Positions 42,031-50,561 of a stretch of DNA of 64,000 bases are shown piece after piece. Under the pieces are notes generated by a model, which did no database searches, was not told the origin of the DNA, and saw only the letters and a list, made by a program, of their open reading frames with translations. Origin of the DNA: Flavobacterium aquidurense (GTDB lineage Bacteria; Bacteroidota; Bacteroidia; Flavobacteriales; Flavobacteriaceae); NCBI RefSeq assembly GCF_001404985.1, contig NZ_JRLF01000006.1, positions 1 through 64,000 of the forward strand, read 5' to 3'. The stretch's first letter is position 1. The number at the start of each line of letters is the position of its first letter. The position numbers and the translations under genes were made by a program.

Positions 42031-43815
42031 TTAAGACTTTTTACTTTCTTTCTCTATTCTCTTCATTTCTTTTTCACGAAGCTTCATTTCTTTTTCCTGA
42101 AGTTTCATATCTCTCTCGTAAAGCTTCATGTCTTTTTCATATTGCTTCATGTTAAGATTATATTCTCTGGAATCCTTACCATATTTTTGTTCCATGTCTT
42201 GAGAATATTTATCCATCTCAACATTAAATTTCTCCATGGCAATTTCATATTTCTCCATTTCTTTTTCGAATATAGCTTCTCTTTGAGCCATAATTTCTTC
42301 TACTTGCTTTTCAAAAGCTGACATATCTGGTTCAAATGCTTCCATTTTTTTCTCAAATTCAGCCATTTCTTTTTCAAATTTTGCCATTGCAACTTTATCT
42401 TTATGATTTGAAGGAGCAACAGGAGGTTTTGGCATTTTCGACATATCAACAGGAGGAGCCTCAGGCATTGGTCCGCCAGGAAACGAAGGAGGGGTTGGAG
42501 GAGTAGGAGGAACTACAGGCAATACACTTACATTAGTGTTATTTGTTTCGTTTACCTCTACCATACGATCTCCTATTACCATAGGTTTATCAATTGCGCC
42601 ATCTGTAACAACGTCGATTTTTTTAGAACCATTATCTTTTGTTGTAATAACAATTCCGCAGCTTTTTATAGGATTATCTCCTTCTATCTGAATGGTTTGA
42701 GCTTCTCCGGTTCCTTTTTGAATATCAACTTTAATTGCTGTTAGCTCATTTTTAGAGTTTCTTTTCACATTTGATACTTCCATATCAATATTATGTTCTC
42801 TTTTTAATTTTTCAGCAATTTCTTTCAGCTCCTTATCGGTTGTATTTTTCTGAAATTTTAAAACATAAATTTGATCTGTTTTCTCAACAGCTTCCTGATT
42901 TTCTTTTCTCTCTTTTTCCTGTGCAATTGTTTTTATCTGAAATAAGAACACAAATGCTACAAGTGCCGGAATAACAGCATAATACTTCCAGTAGTTTCGT
43001 TTTTTTGATTGATTTTTGTTTAACATGACGATTCGTTTTTTGATTAATGATTGATAAAAATGATTGGTGATTGCAACACAGCTTTCATGTGTTGTTATTT
43101 TTAAAAGCGTGTATTGGTACGCTTTTTTGTCTGATATTTTTTTGGCTGCTTCATTATCTGCAATAAATTCCAGATTTTGAAGAATAGCTTTTTTGTACAG
43201 CCAAATAATAGGATTGAACCAGAAAAGCACACAAAATACTCTTGCCACTAAGACATCAATGGTATGATTTTGATCGCTGTGTACCTTTTCGTGTTCTATA
43301 ATATTCTCTAATTCTTGAGGCGTATACATTGATGAGTTATACACGATATAATCAAAATAAGAAAATGGAGCGATATTTTCTTTAATATCAACAAATTTAA
43401 AGTCAGCTTGCTGTTGTACTTTTTTACCTTTTAAAACCGAATTCAGACTGTAAAAATCTATTGCGAATTTGATAAGCAAGGCAAGAAAACCAATGGTATA
43501 AATGGCAAGCATCACATAATTCCAATTAATTTCGAAGGTTTCATTTTCAACAATATGCGGGACATATCCTTGTGAATACTTTACAATTGAATTTGAAACT
43601 AAATTAGAAACTGAATTTTGAATCGGGGCAGGCTCAATCCATACAATTTTAGTGTAAACCAGAAATGGTAAAACTAATGACGTAACTAAACCAGCCAATA
43701 AAAACCATCTGCTGCTATTAAAGAAAGTTTCTTTGCGCAATAAGAAATAGTAGGCACAATAAAACATTGCTAACAATCCGCTTGATTTTGCGATAAAAAT
43801 GAAAAGTGTTTCCAT
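42031..43815 (-). CDS. M56 family (BlaR1-like) membrane metallopeptidase, copy 2
   Basis: A 594-residue protein with four N-terminal transmembrane segments and the zinc motif HEKVH in IIEHEKVHSDQNHTIDVL, followed by FWFNPIIWLYKKA and FIADNEAA. Unlike classical BlaR1 it has no penicillin-binding sensor domain. After the last transmembrane segment (~280-300) come a ~110-residue domain, a Pro-rich linker (PPTPPTPPSFPGG) and a ~140-residue Met/Glu/Lys-rich coiled coil with EKEM-type repeats. It starts 5 bp after the paired blaI gene. Confidence 0.88.
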   Translation of the reverse strand: METLFIFIAKSSGLLAMFYCAYYFLLRKETFFNSSRWFLLAGLVTSLVLPFLVYTKIVWIEPAPIQNSVSNLVSNSIVKYSQGYVPHIVENETFEINWNYVMLAIYTIGFLALLIKFAIDFYSLNSVLKGKKVQQQADFKFVDIKENIAPFSYFDYIVYNSSMYTPQELENIIEHEKVHSDQNHTIDVLVARVFCVLFWFNPIIWLYKKAILQNLEFIADNEAAKKISDKKAYQYTLLKITTHESCVAITNHFYQSLIKKRIVMLNKNQSKKRNYWKYYAVIPALVAFVFLFQIKTIAQEKERKENQEAVEKTDQIYVLKFQKNTTDKELKEIAEKLKREHNIDMEVSNVKRNSKNELTAIKVDIQKGTGEAQTIQIEGDNPIKSCGIVITTKDNGSKKIDVVTDGAIDKPMVIGDRMVEVNETNNTNVSVLPVVPPTPPTPPSFPGGPMPEAPPVDMSKMPKPPVAPSNHKDKVAMAKFEKEMAEFEKKMEAFEPDMSAFEKQVEEIMAQREAIFEKEMEKYEIAMEKFNVEMDKYSQDMEQKYGKDSREYNLNMKQYEKDMKLYERDMKLQEKEMKLREKEMKRIEKESKKS

Positions 43816-43820
43816 AATGA

Positions 43821-44189
43821 TTATTTTTCTTCTTTTGGTTTTTCGATCATGGCCAATATTTCACGTAATTCTGCTGCCGAAATTTTTTCTTCTTTGGCAA
43901 AAAATGAAACCATATTTTTATAAGAACTATTAAAATAGTTGTCGATTGCAGTATTCATATACTTTTTGCTGTAAGCTTCTAAAGTAATGATCGGGTAATA
44001 CTGATGCGTGTTTCCAAAAGCATTATGCGCTACAAAACCTTTCTCCTCAAGATTACGCACAATAGTAGACAACGTATTATAATGCGGTTGATCTTCTATA
44101 ATCTCTGCCTGGATTTCTTTTACAAAAGCTTTTTTAAGCTTCCATAAAATCTGCATGATTTCTTCTTCTTTATTGGTTAACTTTTGCAT
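43821..44189 (-). CDS. BlaI/MecI/CopY-family repressor, copy 2
   Basis: A 122-residue winged-helix repressor. The DNA-binding half has KEEEIMQILWKLKKAF and HYNTLSTIVRNLEEKGFV; the C-terminal half holds the dimerisation helices. It is almost identical to copy 1 (same length, a handful of substitutions), so both probably bind the same operator. No promoter-sized gap precedes it (29 bp after the first blaR1 gene), so it is transcribed from the operon promoter at 46.2 kb. In the family, the M56 partner cleaves the repressor. Confidence 0.93.
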   Translation of the reverse strand: MQKLTNKEEEIMQILWKLKKAFVKEIQAEIIEDQPHYNTLSTIVRNLEEKGFVAHNAFGNTHQYYPIITLEAYSKKYMNTAIDNYFNSSYKNMVSFFAKEEKISAAELREILAMIEKPKEEK

Positions 44190-44218
44190 TTTCTGGTTTT
44201 TGAAATTTAAACAACAGT

Positions 44219-45799
44219 TTATTTACGGGTTTCGATTATAATAACGCCATTTTTTCCTTTATCTCCATATTTGGCTATTGCCATTTCTCCTTTTAAAACA
44301 TTCATAGTTTTAATATCGCCAGATTTATAGTCTTCAAAGCTAAAAGTGGAAGGCATTTCAACTCCGTCAATGATTACAAGTTTTGGTTCATTTAAATTAA
44401 TTTTTCCGGAATTTGAAACAATAATTTGACTATTTCCGTCACTTGTTATTATTTTTGTAGTTGCATTGTCCTCTGAGTTTGTCGTTATAATAACCCCAGA
44501 ATTTGTGTTGCTATTAGTATTAGTTTTTGTACTAATATTAGAATTAGTGTTATCATTAGTATTTAATTTAGTTTTTTGTTTTTTTTCGATTACTATTTTT
44601 GAATCCTTACTTGTTTCATCAGCCGTTTGAATACCAACTTTTTTGCTGCCATCCTTATCTGTTGTAACAATAATTCCGAAATCTTTTATAGTTTGATTTC
44701 CGGCTGTCTGAATAGATTGTGCTTGTTGATTTCCATTTTTAATGTCAATTTTAATTGAAGTTAAATCGTTTTCAGCATTTCTTTTGATTTCAGAAGTTTC
44801 AAAGTCAATATTATGAATTGATTTTAATTTTTCTTTAATTTCTTTTAGCTCTTCATCAGTAGAACTTTTTTTGATTTTGTAAACATCTACAGATTTAATT
44901 TCTCCTGAAATTTCTTTTACAGGCATTTGTTTTTCTTTTGCTTCAGTTTTAATTTGAAATAAAAGTACAAAAGCGACAAGTACTGGGATTACAATGCAAA
45001 ATTTCCATAGATTTCTTTTTTTTGATTGATTTTTGTTTAACATGATGATTCGTTTTTTGATTAATGATTGATAAAAATGATTGGTGATTGCAACACAATT
45101 TTCATGTGTTGTTATTTTTAAAAGCGTATACTGATATGCTTTTTTATCGGATATTTTTTGTGCAGCCTCATTATCTGCAATGAATTCAAGATTTTGCTGA
45201 ATCGCTTTTTTATACAGCCACATTATTGGGTTAAACCAAAACAATACACAAAAAACTCTTGACACAAGAACATCTATAGTGTGATTTTGCTCGCTGTGTA
45301 CTTTTTCATGCTCAATAATACTTTCTAATTCTGATGTTGTATACAGTGATGAGTTGTATACGATATAATCAAAATAAGAAAATGGGGCAATGTTTTCGTT
45401 AACATCGACAAATTTAAAATCAGCTTGTTGTTTTACTTTTTTTCCTTTTAAAACGGAATTTAAACTATAAAAATCAACAGCAAATTTTATTAATAAGGAC
45501 AAGAAACCAATACTGTAAATGGCAATTAAGGCAAAAAACCAATCAAAAATAAAATTTGCTTGTTGACTAGTTTGCGCTGCAAAAATTTGATTATTATTAC
45601 TTGAAAGAGGGCTGGCATCAACCCATACAATTTTAGTATAAACTATAAATGGTAAAATTACTGAGGTAAACAAACCAGCCAATAAAAACCATCTGTTACT
45701 ATTAAAAAAAGTCTCTTTGCGCAATAAAAAATAATAAGCACAATAAAATGATAATAGTAGTGCGCCTGATTTAAGTATAAAGGTAAAAAGTGCTTCCAT
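44219..45799 (-). CDS. M56 family (BlaR1-like) membrane metallopeptidase, copy 1
   Basis: A 526-residue paralog of copy 2 with near-identical transmembrane and zinc part (IIEHEKVHSEQNHTIDVL) and a different C-terminus. After a similar ~100-residue domain there is an Asn/Thr/Ser-rich low-complexity stretch (NTNSNTNSG and similar). The end, MAIAKYGDKGKNGVIIIETRK, resembles the plug segment of TonB-dependent receptors. No penicillin-binding domain is visible. It starts 5 bp after blaI copy 1 in the operon. Confidence 0.88.
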   Translation of the reverse strand: MEALFTFILKSGALLLSFYCAYYFLLRKETFFNSNRWFLLAGLFTSVILPFIVYTKIVWVDASPLSSNNNQIFAAQTSQQANFIFDWFFALIAIYSIGFLSLLIKFAVDFYSLNSVLKGKKVKQQADFKFVDVNENIAPFSYFDYIVYNSSLYTTSELESIIEHEKVHSEQNHTIDVLVSRVFCVLFWFNPIMWLYKKAIQQNLEFIADNEAAQKISDKKAYQYTLLKITTHENCVAITNHFYQSLIKKRIIMLNKNQSKKRNLWKFCIVIPVLVAFVLLFQIKTEAKEKQMPVKEISGEIKSVDVYKIKKSSTDEELKEIKEKLKSIHNIDFETSEIKRNAENDLTSIKIDIKNGNQQAQSIQTAGNQTIKDFGIIVTTDKDGSKKVGIQTADETSKDSKIVIEKKQKTKLNTNDNTNSNISTKTNTNSNTNSGVIITTNSEDNATTKIITSDGNSQIIVSNSGKINLNEPKLVIIDGVEMPSTFSFEDYKSGDIKTMNVLKGEMAIAKYGDKGKNGVIIIETRK

Positions 45800-45804
45800 G
45801 ATGC

Positions 45805-46173
45805 TTATTTTTCTACATTTGGATTTTCAATCATAGCCAGGATTTCACGTAATTCTGCAGCCGAAATTTTTTCTTCTTTAGCAAAAAATGAAACCATATT
45901 TTTATACGAACTATTAAAATAGTTGTCGATTGCAGTTTTCATATACTTTTTGCTGTACGCTTCTAAAGTAATGATAGGATAATATTGATGCGTGTTTCCA
46001 AAAGCATTATGTGCTACAAAACCTTTCTCTTCAAGATTACGCACAATAGTCGATAACGTATTATAATGTGGCTGATCTTCTGTAATCTCTGCCTGAACCT
46101 CTTTTACGAATGCTTTTTTAAGTTTCCATAAAATGTGCATGATTTCCTCTTCCTTGTTCGTTAACTTTTGCAT
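45805..46173 (-). CDS. BlaI/MecI/CopY-family repressor, copy 1
   Basis: The 122-residue first gene of the operon. The winged-helix segment (KEEEIMHILWKLKKAF, YNTLSTIVRNLEEKGF) and dimerisation tail match copy 2. Its own promoter, 18 bp upstream, carries two AACTA-N6-TAGTT palindromes, so it very likely represses itself and the whole five-gene operon. Release is expected by proteolysis through the M56 partner, as in BlaR1-BlaI. The inducing signal is unknown because the sensor domain differs from BlaR1. Confidence 0.93.
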   Translation of the reverse strand: MQKLTNKEEEIMHILWKLKKAFVKEVQAEITEDQPHYNTLSTIVRNLEEKGFVAHNAFGNTHQYYPIITLEAYSKKYMKTAIDNYFNSSYKNMVSFFAKEEKISAAELREILAMIENPNVEK

Positions 46174-46190
46174 GTTTTCTAATTTTAATT

Positions 46191-46221
46191 CAAACCTACA
46201 ACTATTTTTCTAGTTACGCAA
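46191..46221 (-). promoter_or_regulatory. promoter of the doubled bla operon (TTG-N20-TAGGTTTG)
   Basis: On the minus strand TTG is at 46221-46219 and TAGGTTTG at 46198-46191, with a 20-bp spacer and the -7 element 17 bp upstream of the blaI start. It is a close match to the Bacteroidota consensus. Confidence 0.75.
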
Positions 46222-46250
46222 CTATAAAAATAGTTATTTAACTAAAAAAT
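46200..46250. promoter_or_regulatory. phased BlaI-type operators
   Basis: Two identical-format palindromes, AACTA-N6-TAGTT, lie at 46200-46215 and 46220-46235. They are exactly 20 bp apart, about two DNA turns. A third AACTA at 46240-46244 continues the 20-bp spacing with a degenerate right half (ACGTT). Site 1 fills the promoter spacer and site 2 covers the -33 element, so binding would block RNA polymerase. The placement is seen directly; the binding protein is inferred from the adjacent blaI genes. Confidence 0.75.
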
Positions 46251-46347
46251 ACGTTTCATTAGTGTTTAAGCATAGAAAAACACTGTGTTTTTAGATGGAA
46301 ACACAGGTCAAAATAAATTAAGAAACTAAATATAAAAAGGTAATATC

Positions 46348-47565
46348 TTAAGAAATTTTCTCTTCAAGCAAAGCCTTTCTGATCCAGAAGCAGCAAAGTG
46401 TTGCAAAAACTCCTATAGAAGCCATAAAAAACCAATTGATCTGGTATCCAAGGCGGGAAATTATTTCGAAACCCACTTTTGAGCTAATGATATGAGCCAG
46501 ACTAAAACTCATTGTATAAAGAGCCATATAACGACCTTCCTGACCACGTGGCGCACGACTTAGTGCGAAAGCATTTGAAAAAGGGAAAGTAAGAATCTCA
46601 CCAATCGAAATGCAAATCATACTAATTACAAGAACTCCTGCCCAGATATTAATTAGTAATAAAAAGAAACTCAATGCCATAATAAATGATCCAAGAATAA
46701 TAATCCTGATTTTAGGAAAACCTCTTCTTTCCATAAAACCAACTGTTGGCATTTCGAGTGCAAAAATCAGAAGTCCGTTTAGAGTCATTAACAGACCAGT
46801 TTGAAATTCACTCAAACCAAATTTTTCATTATGATATAAAGGTAAAGTTGTAAAAAGCTGGAAGAAAATCATAGCGGTTACAAAGCTTACAAATAAGAAA
46901 ACCCAAAAGATTTTATCATGAAAAACCGATTTTATTTCGGCAGCACTTTCCGTTTTATCTCCATGTTCTACTTTCTTTTTTTCTTTAACCAATAAAGCAA
47001 AAATAGAAATCGAAATAATGCATGAAGCGCCATCTACCCAGAATAAACCTGAATATCCAATTCCCATAATGATCAAACCTCCTAAAGCTGGTCCGGCTGC
47101 AAAACCAAGGTTTACTGCTAATCGAACTAAAGTTAAGGCGCGGGTTCTGTTTTCCGGCCTGGCATAAGCGCCAAGAGAAACAAACATTGCAGGTCTAAAC
47201 ATATCTGCAATAGTCATTAAAACAAACATAGCAATGCATAATGACCAGAATGTAGTAATATATTGTATAAAGAAAAGAGAAACACCGCTGGTAAATAAGC
47301 TGAAAACCATGATTTTGTAAAAACCAATTTTGTCAGAAAGTTTTCCGCCCAGCCAGGAACCTAACATTGAGCCTAAACCAAAAGCTACCATGATCCAACC
47401 TACCTGATTATAAGTGAACTGTAGATCTTCTTTTAAGTATTTTGATAAAAAAGGCAGCACCATCGTTCCGGCACGATTGATAAAAGTAACAATTGTAAGT
47501 ATCCAAATTTCTCTTGAAAATCCTTTAAAATTATTAATGTAGTGACTAAAAGCGTTCTTGAGCAT
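46348..47565 (-). CDS. MFS transporter (DHA1-like drug/efflux type)
   Basis: A 405-residue protein with about 12 transmembrane segments. LGSWLGGKLSDKIGFYKIMV is the conserved loop 2-3 motif of the MFS. NRAGTMVLPFLSKYL and AGPALGGLIIMGIGYSGLFWVDG are further signs of the DHA1-like branch. The substrate is unknown. The ATG at 47565 is chosen; an earlier in-frame start at 47652 would place coding sequence over the divergent promoter. TAACTTTG on the minus strand about 20 bp upstream is a likely -7 element. Confidence 0.85.
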   Translation of the reverse strand: MLKNAFSHYINNFKGFSREIWILTIVTFINRAGTMVLPFLSKYLKEDLQFTYNQVGWIMVAFGLGSMLGSWLGGKLSDKIGFYKIMVFSLFTSGVSLFFIQYITTFWSLCIAMFVLMTIADMFRPAMFVSLGAYARPENRTRALTLVRLAVNLGFAAGPALGGLIIMGIGYSGLFWVDGASCIISISIFALLVKEKKKVEHGDKTESAAEIKSVFHDKIFWVFLFVSFVTAMIFFQLFTTLPLYHNEKFGLSEFQTGLLMTLNGLLIFALEMPTVGFMERRGFPKIRIIILGSFIMALSFFLLLINIWAGVLVISMICISIGEILTFPFSNAFALSRAPRGQEGRYMALYTMSFSLAHIISSKVGFEIISRLGYQINWFFMASIGVFATLCCFWIRKALLEEKIS

Positions 47566-47616
47566 TATGAATAAATTATTTGCAACAAAGTTAAGAAACT
47601 TTGTAGAGATCATGGG

Positions 47617-47647
47617 TTGGTGCTTTGTTACTTTTAAACTATTTTTG
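47617..47647 (+). promoter_or_regulatory. promoter of the DUF1684 gene (TTG-N20-TATTTTTG)
   Basis: TTG at 47617-47619, a 20-bp spacer and TATTTTTG at 47640-47647, 15 bp upstream of the ATG at 47663, so the mRNA leader is very short. It is divergent from the MFS transporter gene. Confidence 0.65.
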
Positions 47648-47662
47648 CTCAAAATTTAGAAG

Positions 47663-48262
47663 ATGAAAAATAGTATCGCTTTTCTTATATTACTGTTGGC
47701 AAATTTTTGCTTTGGCCAGAATAAATTTGATCAGAATGAAGCTGAAAAATTTCAAAAGAAAATAAATTCAGAATATGCTGATCCTAAAGAGAGTCCGTTG
47801 ATGGAAGAAGATTTGAAAACTTTTAAAAGTTTGGATTTTTATCCCATAAATGGAAAATATTTTGTGAACGCAAAATTTGAGAAAGCAAAAAATGAAAAAG
47901 TTTTCGAAATGAAAACTACAGGAACCAGAACGCCAAAGTACATAAAATATGGTACACTATATTTTACAATAGATGGCGTTGCCCTTAAGCTGAATGTATA
48001 TCGAAATATTGAACTTTCGAAAAATAAGGAATACAAAGATCATTTGTTTTTACCATTTTCAGATTTAACTTCCGGTAAGGAGAGTTATATAGGAGGAAGG
48101 TACATTGATTTAAAAATACCAAAAGGAAATACGATCGCAGTCGATTTTAATCAGGCATATAATCCGTATTGTGCTTATAATCATAAGTATTCTTGTCCGC
48201 TTATTCCGTTAGAAAATGACTTGAATGTAGAGATTAAAGCGGGGGTTAAAACGTTTCATTAA
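47663..48262 (+). CDS. secreted DUF1684 protein
   Basis: A 199-residue protein with a signal peptide ending CFGQ. The DUF1684 core is visible: KESPLMEEDLKTFKSLDFYPI, then GTLYFTIDGVALKLNVYR, DLTSGKESYIGGRYIDL and the conserved ending DFNQAYNPYCAYNHKYSCPLIP. The family has no established function. Its stop overlaps the start of the TatD-family gene by one base, so the two are co-transcribed. Confidence 0.88.
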   Translation: MKNSIAFLILLLANFCFGQNKFDQNEAEKFQKKINSEYADPKESPLMEEDLKTFKSLDFYPINGKYFVNAKFEKAKNEKVFEMKTTGTRTPKYIKYGTLYFTIDGVALKLNVYRNIELSKNKEYKDHLFLPFSDLTSGKESYIGGRYIDLKIPKGNTIAVDFNQAYNPYCAYNHKYSCPLIPLENDLNVEIKAGVKTFH

Positions 48263-48909
48263 TGGAATTTTTTAATTTTCATACGCATCAGTTTACAAAT
48301 CAGTCGAATATACTGGAGTTGGTAAATCAATATCCAAATTCGTTTGATGCTTCGATTGCGTATTATTCGATCGGGATTCATCCCTGGTATATTCAGGAAG
48401 ATCGAATTGATCAAGACTTGAAAATTATTGAAGAAAAACTTCAAACACAAAATTGCCTTGCGATTGGTGAATGTGGTTTAGACAAACGCATTGAGATTCG
48501 GTTAGAGCAGCAAATTATAGTTTTTGAAAAACAATTAGCTCTGGCCGAAAAATATAAAAAACCTGTAGTGATACATTGCGTGGCTGCCTTTCAGGAAGTA
48601 ATTGCAATAAAAAAGAAAATGAATATTTCAGTTCCCATGATTATTCACGGTTTTTCAAAAAAGAGTCAAATCGCACAACAGCTTATTGCAGCAGGATTTT
48701 ATCTGTCTTTTGGAAAATATTTACTGAAAAATCCAGAATTGAAAACTGTTTTTCAAGATGTTCCAAACAATCGTTTTTTTCTGGAAACCGATACAATCGA
48801 AGAAAGTATTCAACAGGTTTATGATGTAGCATCAGAATATAAAAATATAACTATCAAAGAATTGCAAGAGGTTATCGCAAGTAATTTTGCATCAGTATTT
48901 GAGAAGTAA
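48262..48909 (+). CDS. TatD-family metal-dependent hydrolase (divergent)
   Basis: A 215-residue amidohydrolase-fold protein. The metal-binding FHTHQF starts the barrel. GIHPWY, AIGECGLDKRI, VVIHCVAAFQEVI and IIHGFS follow in TatD order, and the last conserved block is FLETDT. It is shorter than classical TatD DNases (~260 residues), as in the Bacteroidota branch. The family includes deoxyribonucleases, but the substrate here is not known. It overlaps the DUF1684 gene by one base. Confidence 0.88.
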   Translation: MEFFNFHTHQFTNQSNILELVNQYPNSFDASIAYYSIGIHPWYIQEDRIDQDLKIIEEKLQTQNCLAIGECGLDKRIEIRLEQQIIVFEKQLALAEKYKKPVVIHCVAAFQEVIAIKKKMNISVPMIIHGFSKKSQIAQQLIAAGFYLSFGKYLLKNPELKTVFQDVPNNRFFLETDTIEESIQQVYDVASEYKNITIKELQEVIASNFASVFEK

Positions 48910-48998
48910 AAAAATGAAAAGTAAAAGGTGAAAATTCTAGATTTAGAACCTGAAACCTGAAACAAATTTTAAATTAAACAAAAGAAACAAAATAAGAT

Positions 48999-49715
48999 AT
49001 GGCAGAGTGGACAGAAAGAGCCGAGCTTTTATTTACAAAAGAAGGATTACAAAATTTACAAAACTCTAATGTTTTGGTTGTAGGTTTAGGCGGAGTGGGA
49101 TCATTTGCGGCTGAGTTTTTGGCAAGAGCCGGAGTGGGGAATATGACTATTGTAGACGGAGATGTGGTTGATATAACGAATATTAACAGACAATTACCTG
49201 CTTTGCATTCAACAGTAGGCCAGCCAAAAATTACAATTGTTGGAGATCGCTTAATGGATATTAATCCTGAATTGAAACTGACTCGTGTACAGGAATTTTT
49301 ATCTCCGGAAAGAGCTTTTGAAATCGTTTCTCCAGAGTTTGATTATGTTTTGGATTGTATTGATAGCATTACGCCAAAATTAAACCTGATTATTGCAGCC
49401 AAACGCAAAAGAGTAAAAATTATAAGCAGTATGGGCGCTGGAGGAAAAATGCTGGCTTCTAAAGTAAAAGTAACAGATATCTCTAAAACAATAAACTGCT
49501 ATTTCTCTAAAGCAATCCGAAAACGTTTAAAAGCAGAAAAAATAAACAAACTAAAAGTAGTTTTCTCTTCTGAAATTCAAGACGAAAAAAGTTTAAAACT
49601 AACCGACGGTAAAAACTTCAAAAAGTCATTTTACGGAACCAACAGCTACATGCCAGGTTTATTTGGCTTACACATAGCCGAAACCGTGATCAGACATTTG
49701 TTGAAAAAAGAGTAG
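48999..49715 (+). CDS. tcdA: tRNA threonylcarbamoyladenosine dehydratase (TcdA)
   Basis: A 238-residue E1-like enzyme that cyclises t6A37 of tRNA to ct6A. The N-terminus WTERAELLFTKEGLQNL and the ATP-binding VVGLGGVGSFAAEFLARAG are hallmarks, with VDGDVVDITNINRQ and YVLDCIDSITPKLNLI following. The C-terminal block GTNSYMPGLFGLHIAETVI is also conserved. Length is slightly shorter than in E. coli, typical for Bacteroidota. It is followed by a run of low-complexity repeats. Confidence 0.93.
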   Translation: MAEWTERAELLFTKEGLQNLQNSNVLVVGLGGVGSFAAEFLARAGVGNMTIVDGDVVDITNINRQLPALHSTVGQPKITIVGDRLMDINPELKLTRVQEFLSPERAFEIVSPEFDYVLDCIDSITPKLNLIIAAKRKRVKIISSMGAGGKMLASKVKVTDISKTINCYFSKAIRKRLKAEKINKLKVVFSSEIQDEKSLKLTDGKNFKKSFYGTNSYMPGLFGLHIAETVIRHLLKKE

Positions 49716-49822
49716 CTAAGATGCTAAGGCTCTAAGTTACTAAGAACCTTAAATAAAAGACGCACTGCTGTGTGTCTCTACAGAAAACCTTTGAACCTTT
49801 GTTCCTCAGAACCTTTGAACCT
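49714..49822 (+). repeat. low-complexity dispersed repeats (CTAAG, GACGCAC, ACCTTTGAACCT)
   Basis: Three adjoining repeat words: CTAAG units (49716-49746), an imperfect hairpin GACGCACTGCTGTGTGTCTC (49759-49778) and a repeated ACCTTTGAACCT (49787-49798 and 49811-49822). A related word, CCTGAAACCTGAAAC, lies at 48951-48965 before tcdA. From memory, all are common in Flavobacterium intergenic DNA. They do not form a CRISPR array. Confidence 0.6.
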
Positions 49823-49828
49823 GAAAAA

Positions 49829-50491
49829 ATGATAAAAACAGTAATTTTTGATATGGATGGTGTAATTGTAGACACTGAACCTGTTCACCGTTATGCCTAT
49901 TACAAACAATTTTCTGAATTAAATATTGAAGTAACTCAAGAAATGTATACTTCGTTTACGGGATTCTCGACCCGAAATACTTTTCAAACCCTTAAAGGAT
50001 TTTTTCCTGCAATCGAGCATGAAGTAGAAGATTTGATTCAAAGAAAGAGAAGTATTTTTAATGATGCTTTCGATACTAAAGCAGATTTATATTTACTGGA
50101 AGGAGTTGAAGATTTAATTAAAGATTTGTATGCTAACGGAATACAGTTAATTTTAGCTTCTTCCGCTTCAAAAGTAACAATCGAGCGTGTGTTTACAAGA
50201 TTTAATTTGCATCAATATTTTACAGATGTTGTTAGTGGTGAAGATTTCCCGCAATCAAAACCAAATCCGGCAATTTTTGTTCATGCAGCTTCACTATCTG
50301 TAGCTCCAAAACACGAATGTATTATTATTGAAGACAGTACAAATGGGGTTAGAGCCGCAAAAGCAGCCGGAATTTATTGTGTAGGATATAACAGTCATCA
50401 TTCTATCATGCAGGATTTGTCAGAAGCTGATATTATAATCAATCATTTTAACGAATTAGACGCACAAAAAATATCACAGTTAAAGGGTTGA
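49829..50491 (+). CDS. HAD hydrolase, beta-phosphoglucomutase/phosphatase-like
   Basis: A 220-residue HAD superfamily phosphatase or mutase. Motif I is FDMDGVIVDTEP, motif II is in LILASSASK, the Lys motif is in GEDFPQSKPNPAIF, and motif IV is IIIEDSTNGVRAAKAAG. The alpha-helical cap places it in subclass I, the PGM/2-deoxyglucose-6-phosphatase-like branch. The ATG at 49829 is chosen; an upstream GTG at 49772 would translate the repeat region. The substrate is unknown. Confidence 0.87.
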   Translation: MIKTVIFDMDGVIVDTEPVHRYAYYKQFSELNIEVTQEMYTSFTGFSTRNTFQTLKGFFPAIEHEVEDLIQRKRSIFNDAFDTKADLYLLEGVEDLIKDLYANGIQLILASSASKVTIERVFTRFNLHQYFTDVVSGEDFPQSKPNPAIFVHAASLSVAPKHECIIIEDSTNGVRAAKAAGIYCVGYNSHHSIMQDLSEADIIINHFNELDAQKISQLKG

Positions 50492-50530
50492 ATTATAGAA
50501 AATTTAACATCTGTTCGATAATTGAATTTG

Positions 50531-50538
50531 TAAATTTG
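50531..50538 (+). promoter_or_regulatory. -7 element TAAATTTG of the DUF2911 gene
   Basis: Fits TAnnTTTG and lies 23 bp upstream of the ATG at 50562. No convincing TTG is found at the right distance. Confidence 0.45.
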
Positions 50539-50561
50539 GACAAACAAAACAAAACTCAAAA

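Noticed and set aside
42031..45799. Classical beta-lactam sensor BlaR1
   Set aside because: The penicillin-binding sensor domain with its S-x-x-K motif is absent from both M56 proteins; only the membrane metalloprotease part is shared.
49714..49822. Possible CRISPR-like array
   Set aside because: Repeat words are short (5-12 bp), differ from each other and have no equal-length unique spacers; no cas gene is near.
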